This document shows, one piece after another, positions 1-4,932 of a DNA stretch of 5,732 bases. The stretch's first letter is position 1. Each line of letters starts with the position of its first letter. A model generated the notes under the pieces. The model was given only the letters and a program-made list of their open reading frames with translations, was not told the origin of the DNA and ran no database searches. The position numbers and the translations under genes were made by a program. This DNA comes from Gemmatimonadota bacterium (GTDB taxonomy: Bacteria; Gemmatimonadota; Gemmatimonadetes; Palauibacterales; Palauibacteraceae): NCBI GenBank assembly GCA_029863105.1, contig JAOTWC010000104.1, positions 1 through 5,732 on the forward strand. Direction: 5' to 3'.

Positions 1-121
1 CTCCACTGATATCCCGACGGGACCCGCTGTCATCCTCCTCACCGCAATCGCGTACGCGGTCTCCGCGACGCTCCGCCACACTCTCCCGGGACGACGTTCC
101 CGGGCGGAAGTCACGAGCTGA
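1..121 (+). CDS. C-terminal end of a metal ABC transporter permease (ABC-3 / ZnuB-MntB type), partial
   Basis: The reading frame is open from the left edge (first full codon at position 2) to a TGA at 119-121 and gives 39 residues. It begins STDIPTGPAVILL, continues as a hydrophobic helix (TAIAYAVSA) and ends in a basic tail rich in Arg (TLRHTLPGRRSRAEVTS). A [LI]D-[LI]-P-[TS]-G-[PA] turn followed by the last membrane helix and a short cytoplasmic tail is how ABC-3 family permeases (zinc, manganese and iron importers such as ZnuB and MntB) usually end. The assignment rests on this short stretch only. The body of the gene, and any ATPase or binding-protein partners, lie to the left of the window. 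The following adaptor gene starts 79 bp downstream. The two may be separate units, because the exporter cluster has no evident functional link to metal import. Confidence 0.68.
   Translation, partial: STDIPTGPAVILLTAIAYAVSATLRHTLPGRRSRAEVTS
85..104 (+). terminator. Small GC-rich hairpin at the end of the metal-permease gene
   Basis: CCCGGGA (85-91) and TCCCGGG (98-104) are perfect inverted copies around a 6-base loop, giving a 7-bp all-strong stem. It lies inside the last codons of the upstream gene and is not followed by a T-run, so an intrinsic terminator of the classical kind is doubtful. It could attenuate read-through into the exporter genes, or be incidental to GC-rich coding sequence. 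Confidence 0.2.
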
Positions 122-184
122 TCTGAAACTTCGCGACTCCGCTGTCGTACAGATCTTGGGTCCCAGAACACGTTGGCGGCACCA

Positions 185-191
185 AGAGGAG
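185..191 (+). promoter_or_regulatory. Ribosome binding site deciding the adaptor start
   Basis: AGAGGAG lies 9 bases before the ATG at 201. It supports ATG 201 over the in-frame TTG at 156, which has no comparable site and would add 15 polar residues (GPRTRWRHQEESSG) in front of the membrane anchor. The site can also pair weakly with the CCTC just after it. Confidence 0.7.
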
Positions 192-200
192 TCCTCCGGT

Positions 201-1295
201 ATGAAACGCGGAACCAAGATCACGCTGTCGGTTGTCGGGATTCTGACCATCGGCGGCGTCGCGGTCGTCGCGCGCGTGCTTGGCAGTGACGGCAGCTCGG
301 AGATGCGAACGGTCGAGGTGGTTCGCGATTCGATCGTCAAGAAAGCACTCGCCGTGGGCAACATAGTACCCGACGTCGAAATCGCGGTGAAGTCACAGGT
401 GTCCGGGGTCGTCGGCAGTCTGATGGTCGAGGAAGGGGACTACGTGAAGGCTGGCCAGCCGCTGCTGGAGGTCAAGCCCAATCCGACGCCGATCGAGCTG
501 GCCGACTCGAAGCGCCAGGTGCAGCTCCGGGAGATCGATCTCGAGAACTTGCGGCGAGACCTCGAACGGAAGAAGGAACTCCGCGAGCGGGATTTCATCA
601 CGCAGGAGGAACTCGAGCGCGCGAACCGGGACTATGAGCAGTCTCGCGTCCAAGTACAGATGGCGCAGGAACGCGTGGCGCTGCTCGAGACGGGTCGGGT
701 GCGCATCAACAACCGCAACATCGAGGGCGTCATCCGCTCGCCGATCGACGGCTTCGTGCTGGAGACCCGCGTCGAGCAAGGGGATCCGGTCGTGCCGCTC
801 AGCAACTTCCAGGAAGGCACGGTTCTGGTCACGATGGCCGAGATGAGCAACCTGATCTTTCGGGGCACGGTCGACGAAATCGACGTGGGACGCCTGAATG
901 AGGGCATGCCGGCCATGATCAAGATCGGGGCCCTCCCCGAAGCGCGGATAGAAGGCGAAGTCTATTCGATCTCGCTGAAGGCCCGCACCGAGGACAACGC
1001 AACGGTGTTTCCGATCGAGATCATCCTGACAGATATCCAGGGTGCCGTCTTGCGGGCGGGCTACTCCGCCAATGCCGATGTGATCATCGAACGCCGTGAC
1101 AGCATTCTGGTGATCCCGGAGCGCGTCATCGAGATCGCCGGGGACACGACCCGCGTCAAGGTGCTCGGCGACGGCGGTGTAACCGAAACTCGCGTGATCA
1201 AGACCGGTCTGAGCGATGCCGTGACGATCGAGGTGCTGGAGGGGCTGGAAGAGGGCGAGAAGCTCGTGGAGCCGCCTCCGCGCGAGATCAGCTGA
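201..1295 (+). CDS. MacA-like periplasmic adaptor (membrane fusion protein, HlyD/RND-type) of an ABC exporter
   Basis: The protein has 364 residues, close to the size of MacA-type adaptors. A basic start (MKRGTK) and a hydrophobic helix at about 7-27 with no evident cleavage site anchor it in the inner membrane. The rest is periplasmic. The first lipoyl half is at about 61-92 (VSGVVGSLMVEEGDYVKAGQPLLEV). A charged alpha-hairpin with heptad character spans about 98-165. The second lipoyl half follows at about 174-201 (IRSPIDGFVLETRVEQGDPV). A beta-barrel covers about 207-298, including AGYSANADVII, which resembles the RaGM(s/t)a.v.i segment of the family. A membrane-proximal domain covers about 299-357 (ILVIPERVI; EVLEGLEEGEKLV). 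Proteins of this family bridge inner-membrane transporters to an outer-membrane channel. Only one base separates its stop from the next start, so it is coupled to the permease and is almost certainly its partner. The substrate cannot be told. A poor -10-like TACAGA (148-153) is the only promoter hint upstream. Confidence 0.93.
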   Translation: MKRGTKITLSVVGILTIGGVAVVARVLGSDGSSEMRTVEVVRDSIVKKALAVGNIVPDVEIAVKSQVSGVVGSLMVEEGDYVKAGQPLLEVKPNPTPIELADSKRQVQLREIDLENLRRDLERKKELRERDFITQEELERANRDYEQSRVQVQMAQERVALLETGRVRINNRNIEGVIRSPIDGFVLETRVEQGDPVVPLSNFQEGTVLVTMAEMSNLIFRGTVDEIDVGRLNEGMPAMIKIGALPEARIEGEVYSISLKARTEDNATVFPIEIILTDIQGAVLRAGYSANADVIIERRDSILVIPERVIEIAGDTTRVKVLGDGGVTETRVIKTGLSDAVTIEVLEGLEEGEKLVEPPPREIS

Positions 1296-1296
1296 C

Positions 1297-2538
1297 ATGT
1301 GGCGGATTCGTCGGGCGCTGCATGAGTTGTGGGAAGATGTCCGGGCCCAGAAGCTCCGGACGACGCTCACCCTGCTGGGGATTGCGTGGGGTACGGTCGC
1401 GGTCGTCGTGCTGCTCGCCTTCGGAACGGGACTCGAGCGGCACACGGTCAAACGGTTTCATGGCCTGGGTGATCGCATCGTGATTCTGTTCGGCGGGGAA
1501 ACCACCAAGCCGTTCGCCGGGTTCGGCGACGGTCGACCCATTCGCCTGCGGGAAGCGGACGCCCAACTCCTGATGGACCAGGTCCCCGAAATCGTCCTGC
1601 TCAGTCCCGAATACGGCTCCCGCAGCGCCCCCGTGCGAAACGGCCGGGCCGTCGCGAATCCGAACATCACAGGGGTTTGGCCCTCCTATACGTACCTGCG
1701 CAATGTCATCGCGGAGGCGGGTGGGCGTTTCATCAACGACGACGATCTTGACCAGCGTCGAAGAGTGATCGTACTGGGCGATGGGGTTCGTGAACTGCTG
1801 TTCGAGAACGAGACGGGCGACGTGGTCGGTCGGCAGGTGTTGGTGGGGAACACGCCGTTCACCGTCATCGGGGTCATGCGTCCCAAGCAGCAGAGCTCGT
1901 CCTACAACTCGCGGGACCGGGACCGCGTGTTCATACCGGCCAGCACGCATCGGGCCATGTTCGGGCAGCGCTACGTCAACAACATCATCTACCGCACGTC
2001 CGGGGCGGAAGCCACACAGGCGGCCGAGCGCAAAGTCTACGAAGTGCTGGGCCGCAAGTATCGGTTTGATCCGACGGACGACGACGCGATTGGGGTGTGG
2101 GACACGACCGAGTTCGAGAAGATGTTCGGGTACCTGTTTCTCGCCTTCAACCTGTTCTTCCTGATCGTCGGCAGCTTCACGCTCACCGTCGGGGGTATCG
2201 GCGTCGCCAACATCATGTACATCGTGGTCAGGGAACGCACGAAGGAAATCGGCATCAAGCGCTCAGTGGGCGCGACCAGCCGAGACATTTTGCGGCAGTT
2301 CTTTTTCGAGAGTACGGCAATCGTGTTGATCGGTGCTTCCACCGGATTCCTGCTTTCACTCGGCATCGTGCGGCTGATGGCCTATATCCCGATTCGGGAG
2401 TTCGTCGGAGTACCGGTCATTTCGAGCAAAGTGGGGCTCATCACGATGGGCTTGCTGATGTTCGTCGCCCTTCTGGCCGGGTTCTTCCCTGCGAGGAAAG
2501 CGGCTGCCCTCGATCCGGTCGAGTGCCTCCGACAATGA
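1297..2538 (+). CDS. MacB/FtsX-type ABC transporter permease, first of a tandem pair
   Basis: The protein has 413 residues in the four-helix MacB/LolC/FtsX permease layout. A short cytoplasmic amphipathic start (MWRIRRALHELWEDVRAQKLRTTLT style) leads into helix 1 at about 22-44. A periplasmic MacB_PCD-like domain spans about 45-275 and carries GGETTKP (66-72), GGRFIN (142-147), FTVIGVM (188-194) and YRFDPTDDDA (255-264). Helix 2 is at about 278-308, helix 3 at about 333-362 and helix 4 at about 378-398. GGIGVANIMYIVVRERTKEIGIKRSVGA and the C-terminal FPARKAAALDPVECLR are hallmark FtsX-domain signatures: the coupling region and the terminal ARxAAxLDPxxxLR. Unlike E. coli MacB, no ATPase domain is fused in front; the protein starts directly at the permease. 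There is no strong Shine-Dalgarno sequence, and with a one-base gap after the adaptor stop, translational coupling is likely. It could equally belong to the LolCDE-type lipoprotein branch or an unassigned export branch. The adaptor favours a MacAB-like system. Confidence 0.93.
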   Translation: MWRIRRALHELWEDVRAQKLRTTLTLLGIAWGTVAVVVLLAFGTGLERHTVKRFHGLGDRIVILFGGETTKPFAGFGDGRPIRLREADAQLLMDQVPEIVLLSPEYGSRSAPVRNGRAVANPNITGVWPSYTYLRNVIAEAGGRFINDDDLDQRRRVIVLGDGVRELLFENETGDVVGRQVLVGNTPFTVIGVMRPKQQSSSYNSRDRDRVFIPASTHRAMFGQRYVNNIIYRTSGAEATQAAERKVYEVLGRKYRFDPTDDDAIGVWDTTEFEKMFGYLFLAFNLFFLIVGSFTLTVGGIGVANIMYIVVRERTKEIGIKRSVGATSRDILRQFFFESTAIVLIGASTGFLLSLGIVRLMAYIPIREFVGVPVISSKVGLITMGLLMFVALLAGFFPARKAAALDPVECLRQ

Positions 2539-2544
2539 ACGGTC

Positions 2545-2552
2545 GGGGAGGA
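2545..2552 (+). promoter_or_regulatory. Ribosome binding site of the second permease, within a short tandem duplication
   Basis: GGGGAGGA lies 9 bases ahead of the ATG at 2562. The 9-mer GGGGAGGAT occurs at 2545-2553 and again at 2555-2563, the second copy running into the start codon itself. Only the first copy is spaced correctly for initiation at 2562. Confidence 0.7.
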
Positions 2553-2561
2553 TAGGGGAGG

Positions 2562-3806
2562 ATGTGGAAGATCCTGCTGGCCGAGTTTCTCGGTGACCTG
2601 AAGGCGCAGCGCACCCGGTCGCTGCTTACCATGTTCGCGACCATGTGGGGCACCATCGCCATCGTTCTGCTGCTGGCTTTCGGTGAAGGACTCCGTCGAT
2701 CCGTGTCGGCGGGTCTGTTGAATGCGGGCGAGAAGATCTTCATGGTATGGGGTGGTTCGACGACGAAACCCTGGGAGGGGCTCCCCCGCGGGCGTCGTAT
2801 CAGACTCACCGAAGACGAACTGCGTCTGCTGCAGAAGTCGATCGACGAGGTGGACCTGGTCAGCCCCTCCTACGGTCGATGGGGTACGGCGCTCGGCTAC
2901 GAGGATGTGAAGACCACGACCTATATGGAGGGTGTCTATCCCGCGTTTGCCGAACTGCGGAAGATGTTCCCCCAGACCGGCGGGCGGTTCATCAATGAAC
3001 GGGATCTGGCGGAGAGGCGGCGAGTCCTGTTTCTGGGGGACTCTATCGCGGCGCGATTGTTCGGATCCGAGAATCCCGTGGGCAAGACGGTAGACGTCGA
3101 TGGAGTCCCGTTCACCGTCATTGGTGTCATGCAGGCGAAGTTCCAGGACAGCAGCAACAACGGCCCGGACGAAGATCGGGCGATCATCCCCTCCTCGACC
3201 TTTTCGTCGATTTACGGACATCGATTCGTGAACCATCTCCTGGTGCAACCCAGGACGATCGAACGCGCCGCGGAGACTAAGCTGCGGATCTACGAGGTAC
3301 TGGGCGCCCGCTTTCAGTTCGACCCTACGGATGAAGATGCGGCGCCGATGTGGGACTTCTTCGAGTCGGAGCATGAGACCAACATGGTCGGCTACGGGAT
3401 CCAGATCTTCCTGGGACTGGTCGGCCTGTTCACGCTGCTCGTGGCAGGCGTGGGCGTCGCCAACATCATGTATGTGGTCGTCAGAGAACGGACGCATGAG
3501 ATCGGAGTGAAGCTGGCGGTCGGGGCGAAGAAGAAGCATATACGCCAGCAGTTTATGTTCGAGTCCCTTGCGATTTCGCTGACGGGCGGGTTTACCGGTC
3601 TGTTCCTCGCGGCGGGTGTGGTGTTCCTCGTGGATCTTTTACCCGTGACGAACCCGGCGATGCAGTACATTGCCAACCCGAAACTGTCCTGGCCGATCAG
3701 CGTTGCATGCGTTTCGATCCTGGTGATGATCGGTCTCGCGGCCGGGTATTTGCCGGCCCGCCGGGCGGCGGCCGTCGATCCGGTCGACTCCCTGCGTTAC
3801 GAATAG
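2562..3806 (+). CDS. MacB/FtsX-type ABC transporter permease, second of a tandem pair
   Basis: The protein has 414 residues and is homologous to the preceding permease over its whole length. Shared features in the same order are the MW(R/K)I start, helix 1 (about 21-42), GGSTTKP (64-70), GGRFIN (140-145), ERRRVLFLGD (151-160), FTVIGVM (184-190), FQFDPTDEDA (251-260), helix 2 (about 277-307) with GVGVANIMYVVVRERTHEIGVKLAVGA, and the end YLPARRAAAVDPVDSLRYE. Helices 3 and 4 fall at about 331-360 and 376-398. No ATPase domain is present. The loop between helices 3 and 4 (PVTNPAMQYIANPKLS) and the middle of the periplasmic domain differ most from its neighbour, so the two are old paralogues rather than a recent duplication. 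MacB-type permeases act as dimers, so this pair probably forms a heterodimer, as LolC and LolE do. A good ribosome site precedes it, 23 bp after the first permease stop, within the same apparent operon. Confidence 0.93.
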   Translation: MWKILLAEFLGDLKAQRTRSLLTMFATMWGTIAIVLLLAFGEGLRRSVSAGLLNAGEKIFMVWGGSTTKPWEGLPRGRRIRLTEDELRLLQKSIDEVDLVSPSYGRWGTALGYEDVKTTTYMEGVYPAFAELRKMFPQTGGRFINERDLAERRRVLFLGDSIAARLFGSENPVGKTVDVDGVPFTVIGVMQAKFQDSSNNGPDEDRAIIPSSTFSSIYGHRFVNHLLVQPRTIERAAETKLRIYEVLGARFQFDPTDEDAAPMWDFFESEHETNMVGYGIQIFLGLVGLFTLLVAGVGVANIMYVVVRERTHEIGVKLAVGAKKKHIRQQFMFESLAISLTGGFTGLFLAAGVVFLVDLLPVTNPAMQYIANPKLSWPISVACVSILVMIGLAAGYLPARRAAAVDPVDSLRYE

Positions 3807-3813
3807 CTGGAAT

Positions 3814-3820
3814 AAAGGAG
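3814..3820 (+). promoter_or_regulatory. Ribosome binding site of the small GTG-started gene
   Basis: AAAGGAG ends 7 bases before GTG 3828. This strong, well-spaced site is the main reason to believe the small gene is translated and starts at the GTG rather than at an internal ATG. Confidence 0.72.
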
Positions 3821-3827
3821 ACGTTCG

Positions 3828-4121
3828 GTGGAAGAACTGGTGTTTGCCCTGATACCGATCACTCTATTCCTGACGATCGGCGGCGTACTCGTGTTCCGAC
3901 CTCTGACCAAGCGGCTTGGGCTGATGCTGGAGGCGAATGCGGCGAACAAGCGCTCGGAAGAGATCGATCGAATTCAGTATGAGCACATACGGGCCATGCT
4001 GGATGCGCAAAATCTGAAGATCGCAACTCTCGAGCAGCGGATCGAGTTCAGTGAATCGCTGTTGGAGGCCCGAGCTGCCAACCTTATGGCCCCGCGGCAG
4101 GGTCCACGTGAGCTGACGTGA
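3828..4121 (+). CDS. Small single-helix membrane protein with a coiled coil, fourth gene of the exporter cluster
   Basis: I do not recognise a named family. The protein has 97 residues and starts with GTG behind a strong ribosome site. Residues 4-24 (LVFALIPITLFLTIGGVLVF) form one hydrophobic helix. RPLTKR follows, a basic flank that would put the C-terminal part in the cytoplasm. Residues of about 35-85 are highly charged and helical with heptad-like spacing of hydrophobic residues (IDRIQYEHIRAMLDAQNLKIATLEQRIEFSESLLEAR), so a coiled coil is likely. The tail (MAPRQGPRELT) looks unstructured. The plan is PspB-like (N-terminal helix, cytoplasmic coiled coil), but I see no sequence motif to claim homology. 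It lies 21 bp after the second permease on the same strand, with no terminator between, so it should be co-transcribed. An accessory or regulatory subunit of the exporter is a reasonable inference, not shown by the sequence. Confidence 0.82.
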   Translation: MEELVFALIPITLFLTIGGVLVFRPLTKRLGLMLEANAANKRSEEIDRIQYEHIRAMLDAQNLKIATLEQRIEFSESLLEARAANLMAPRQGPRELT

Positions 4122-4135
4122 CGGGCAGGTCAGGC

Positions 4136-4158
4136 GTCTTCCATCACCTGGGGAAGAC
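4136..4158. terminator. Inverted repeat at the convergent junction, possible two-way terminator
   Basis: GTCTTCC (4136-4142) and GGAAGAC (4152-4158) pair perfectly (7 bp) around a 9-base loop. The repeat sits between the forward exporter cluster (last stop at 4121) and the reverse barrel gene, whose stop codon (4144-4146) lies in the loop. Neither side has a clear T-run, so the termination role is inferred from position more than from sequence. Confidence 0.35.
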
Positions 4159-4770
4159 TGTTATGCCGGCTCGGATTCCAAACGTCGAAGCGTGGGTCGA
4201 CGTGTCCCCGAACTTCTGACCGGCCACCTCGAGATCGCCAAGCCGGAGCCAGGAGAACGAGCCGGCGACATCGATGTTCACGGCTTCCGAAAGCGGGACA
4301 TCAACGCCCACGTTCGCTCCCAGTTCGAAGCCTGATCTGACCCTTCCACGCAGGGTCGTGCCGGCACCGCAGATGAGTTCGCTGCAGAATTCGTCATCGG
4401 AGAGGCGGGTGTATCCCACTGTGCCCTGGACATAAGGGATTACGGAAGTTTCGCGATCCACGATCTGCCAGGCCGCCTGCGCGTAGATGCTCGTCTTGTT
4501 GAGAGCATCTCCAGGTCCGTCGGTCGAGAACCGCGTATAGGAGCCTCCCACGCCCAGTCGGGCCGGCGTCCCGGCGGGTTGAAAGAACAGTCCTCCTGCC
4601 GCGCCGAAGCCGGAGCCCACGGAATCCCCGACGCTGCCGCCTACTTGAGCGAACAGGATGTCCGCTGTGAACCCGAAGCCCGTCTTCTCGGCCGTCTGCT
4701 GCCGGAACTGGGCGAATCCAGGGTTCGCGCCCGCCACAGTGGCGATCACGGCAAGTGCCATAATTCGCAT
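4144..4770 (-). CDS. Outer-membrane beta-barrel protein (small OmpA/OMP_b-brl-like porin fold), function unknown
   Basis: The protein has 208 residues read from ATG at 4770. The frame stays open upstream to 5418, but that extension would cross the divergent gene. GAGGAG (minus strand, 4785-4780) lies 9 bases before this ATG, and a clean signal peptide begins here: MRIMALAVIATVAGANPGFA, with probable cleavage after Ala20 before QFRQQ. The mature chain is a run of alternating Gly/aromatic amphipathic strands (TGFGFTADILFAQVGG, GFGAAGGLFF, ARLGVGGSYTRF, SIYAQAAWQIV, VIPYVQGTVGYTRL, RSGFELGANVGVDVPL, NIDVAGSFSWLRL, STFGIRAGITVF). That suggests roughly eight strands. It ends in VFPR, so the usual C-terminal aromatic is two residues from the end. 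Cys129 and Cys134 in a loop (CSELIC) could form a disulfide in an exposed loop. It could be a structural or adhesion barrel; nothing marks it as the exporter's outer channel, since no TolC-like helices are present. Confidence 0.85.
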   Translation of the reverse strand: MRIMALAVIATVAGANPGFAQFRQQTAEKTGFGFTADILFAQVGGSVGDSVGSGFGAAGGLFFQPAGTPARLGVGGSYTRFSTDGPGDALNKTSIYAQAAWQIVDRETSVIPYVQGTVGYTRLSDDEFCSELICGAGTTLRGRVRSGFELGANVGVDVPLSEAVNIDVAGSFSWLRLGDLEVAGQKFGDTSTHASTFGIRAGITVFPR

Positions 4771-4932
4771 TCCGATCAACTCCTCGTGTCTTGGGGCGGT
4801 CCCTATGGTACTCGCGAGACTCGCGGATCGCCGTGTCCTTGTCAACGCGCTATATACTTGCTGCTTCCGGTGTATCTGCCGCATCTTTCCAAGTAGGGGG
4901 CAGTTTGAGCTTCCGCCAGACCGAAGGGCTGA
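4771..4932. promoter_or_regulatory. Shared upstream region of two divergent genes
   Basis: These 162 bp separate the starts of the barrel gene (minus) and the JAMM-fold gene (plus) and must hold both promoters unless one is read from farther away. On the minus strand a perfect TTGACA occurs at 4845-4840, but the hexamer 17 bases on (GAGTCT) is a poor -10. An AT-rich TATATA at 4851-4856 stands out in GC-rich DNA and could be a -10 for the plus-strand gene, though no good -35 faces it. CTCGCGAG (4811-4818) is a perfect 8-bp palindrome, and CTCGCG recurs at 4820-4825, 9 bases on. That is the right layout for a small operator, but unproven. Confidence 0.45.
4780..4785 (-). promoter_or_regulatory. 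Ribosome binding site fixing the barrel gene start
   Basis: GAGGAG on the minus strand lies 9 bases before the ATG at 4770. Together with the signal peptide it rules out the longer upstream open frame. Confidence 0.7.

Noticed and set aside
157..196. Short palindromes TGGGTCCCA and GAGG-AGT-CCTC before the adaptor start, considered as an operator or attenuator
   Set aside because: Arms of only 4 bases, one of them explained by the Shine-Dalgarno sequence itself; too small to support a regulatory call.
393..1451. Long reverse-strand open frame (352 residues) over the adaptor gene
   Set aside because: Its product is rich in His, Arg and Asp with no recognisable domain, and it lies wholly opposite a well-supported gene. 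Long antisense frames are expected in GC-rich DNA.
2097..2555. Forward frame of 152 residues overlapping the first permease and ending in the gap before the second
   Set aside because: His/Arg-rich out-of-frame translation of the FtsX domain with no independent start signal or domain.
2535..2555. Tiny frame MNGRGG whose ATG overlaps the first permease stop (ATGA)
   Set aside because: Six codons with no ribosome site of its own; probably chance, although it ends just before the second permease start.
2382..3539. Long reverse-strand open frame (385 residues) over both permease genes
   Set aside because: It spans the end of one clear permease and most of another, has low-complexity His/Arg/Gln-rich content and no domain, so it is a mirror frame of real coding DNA.
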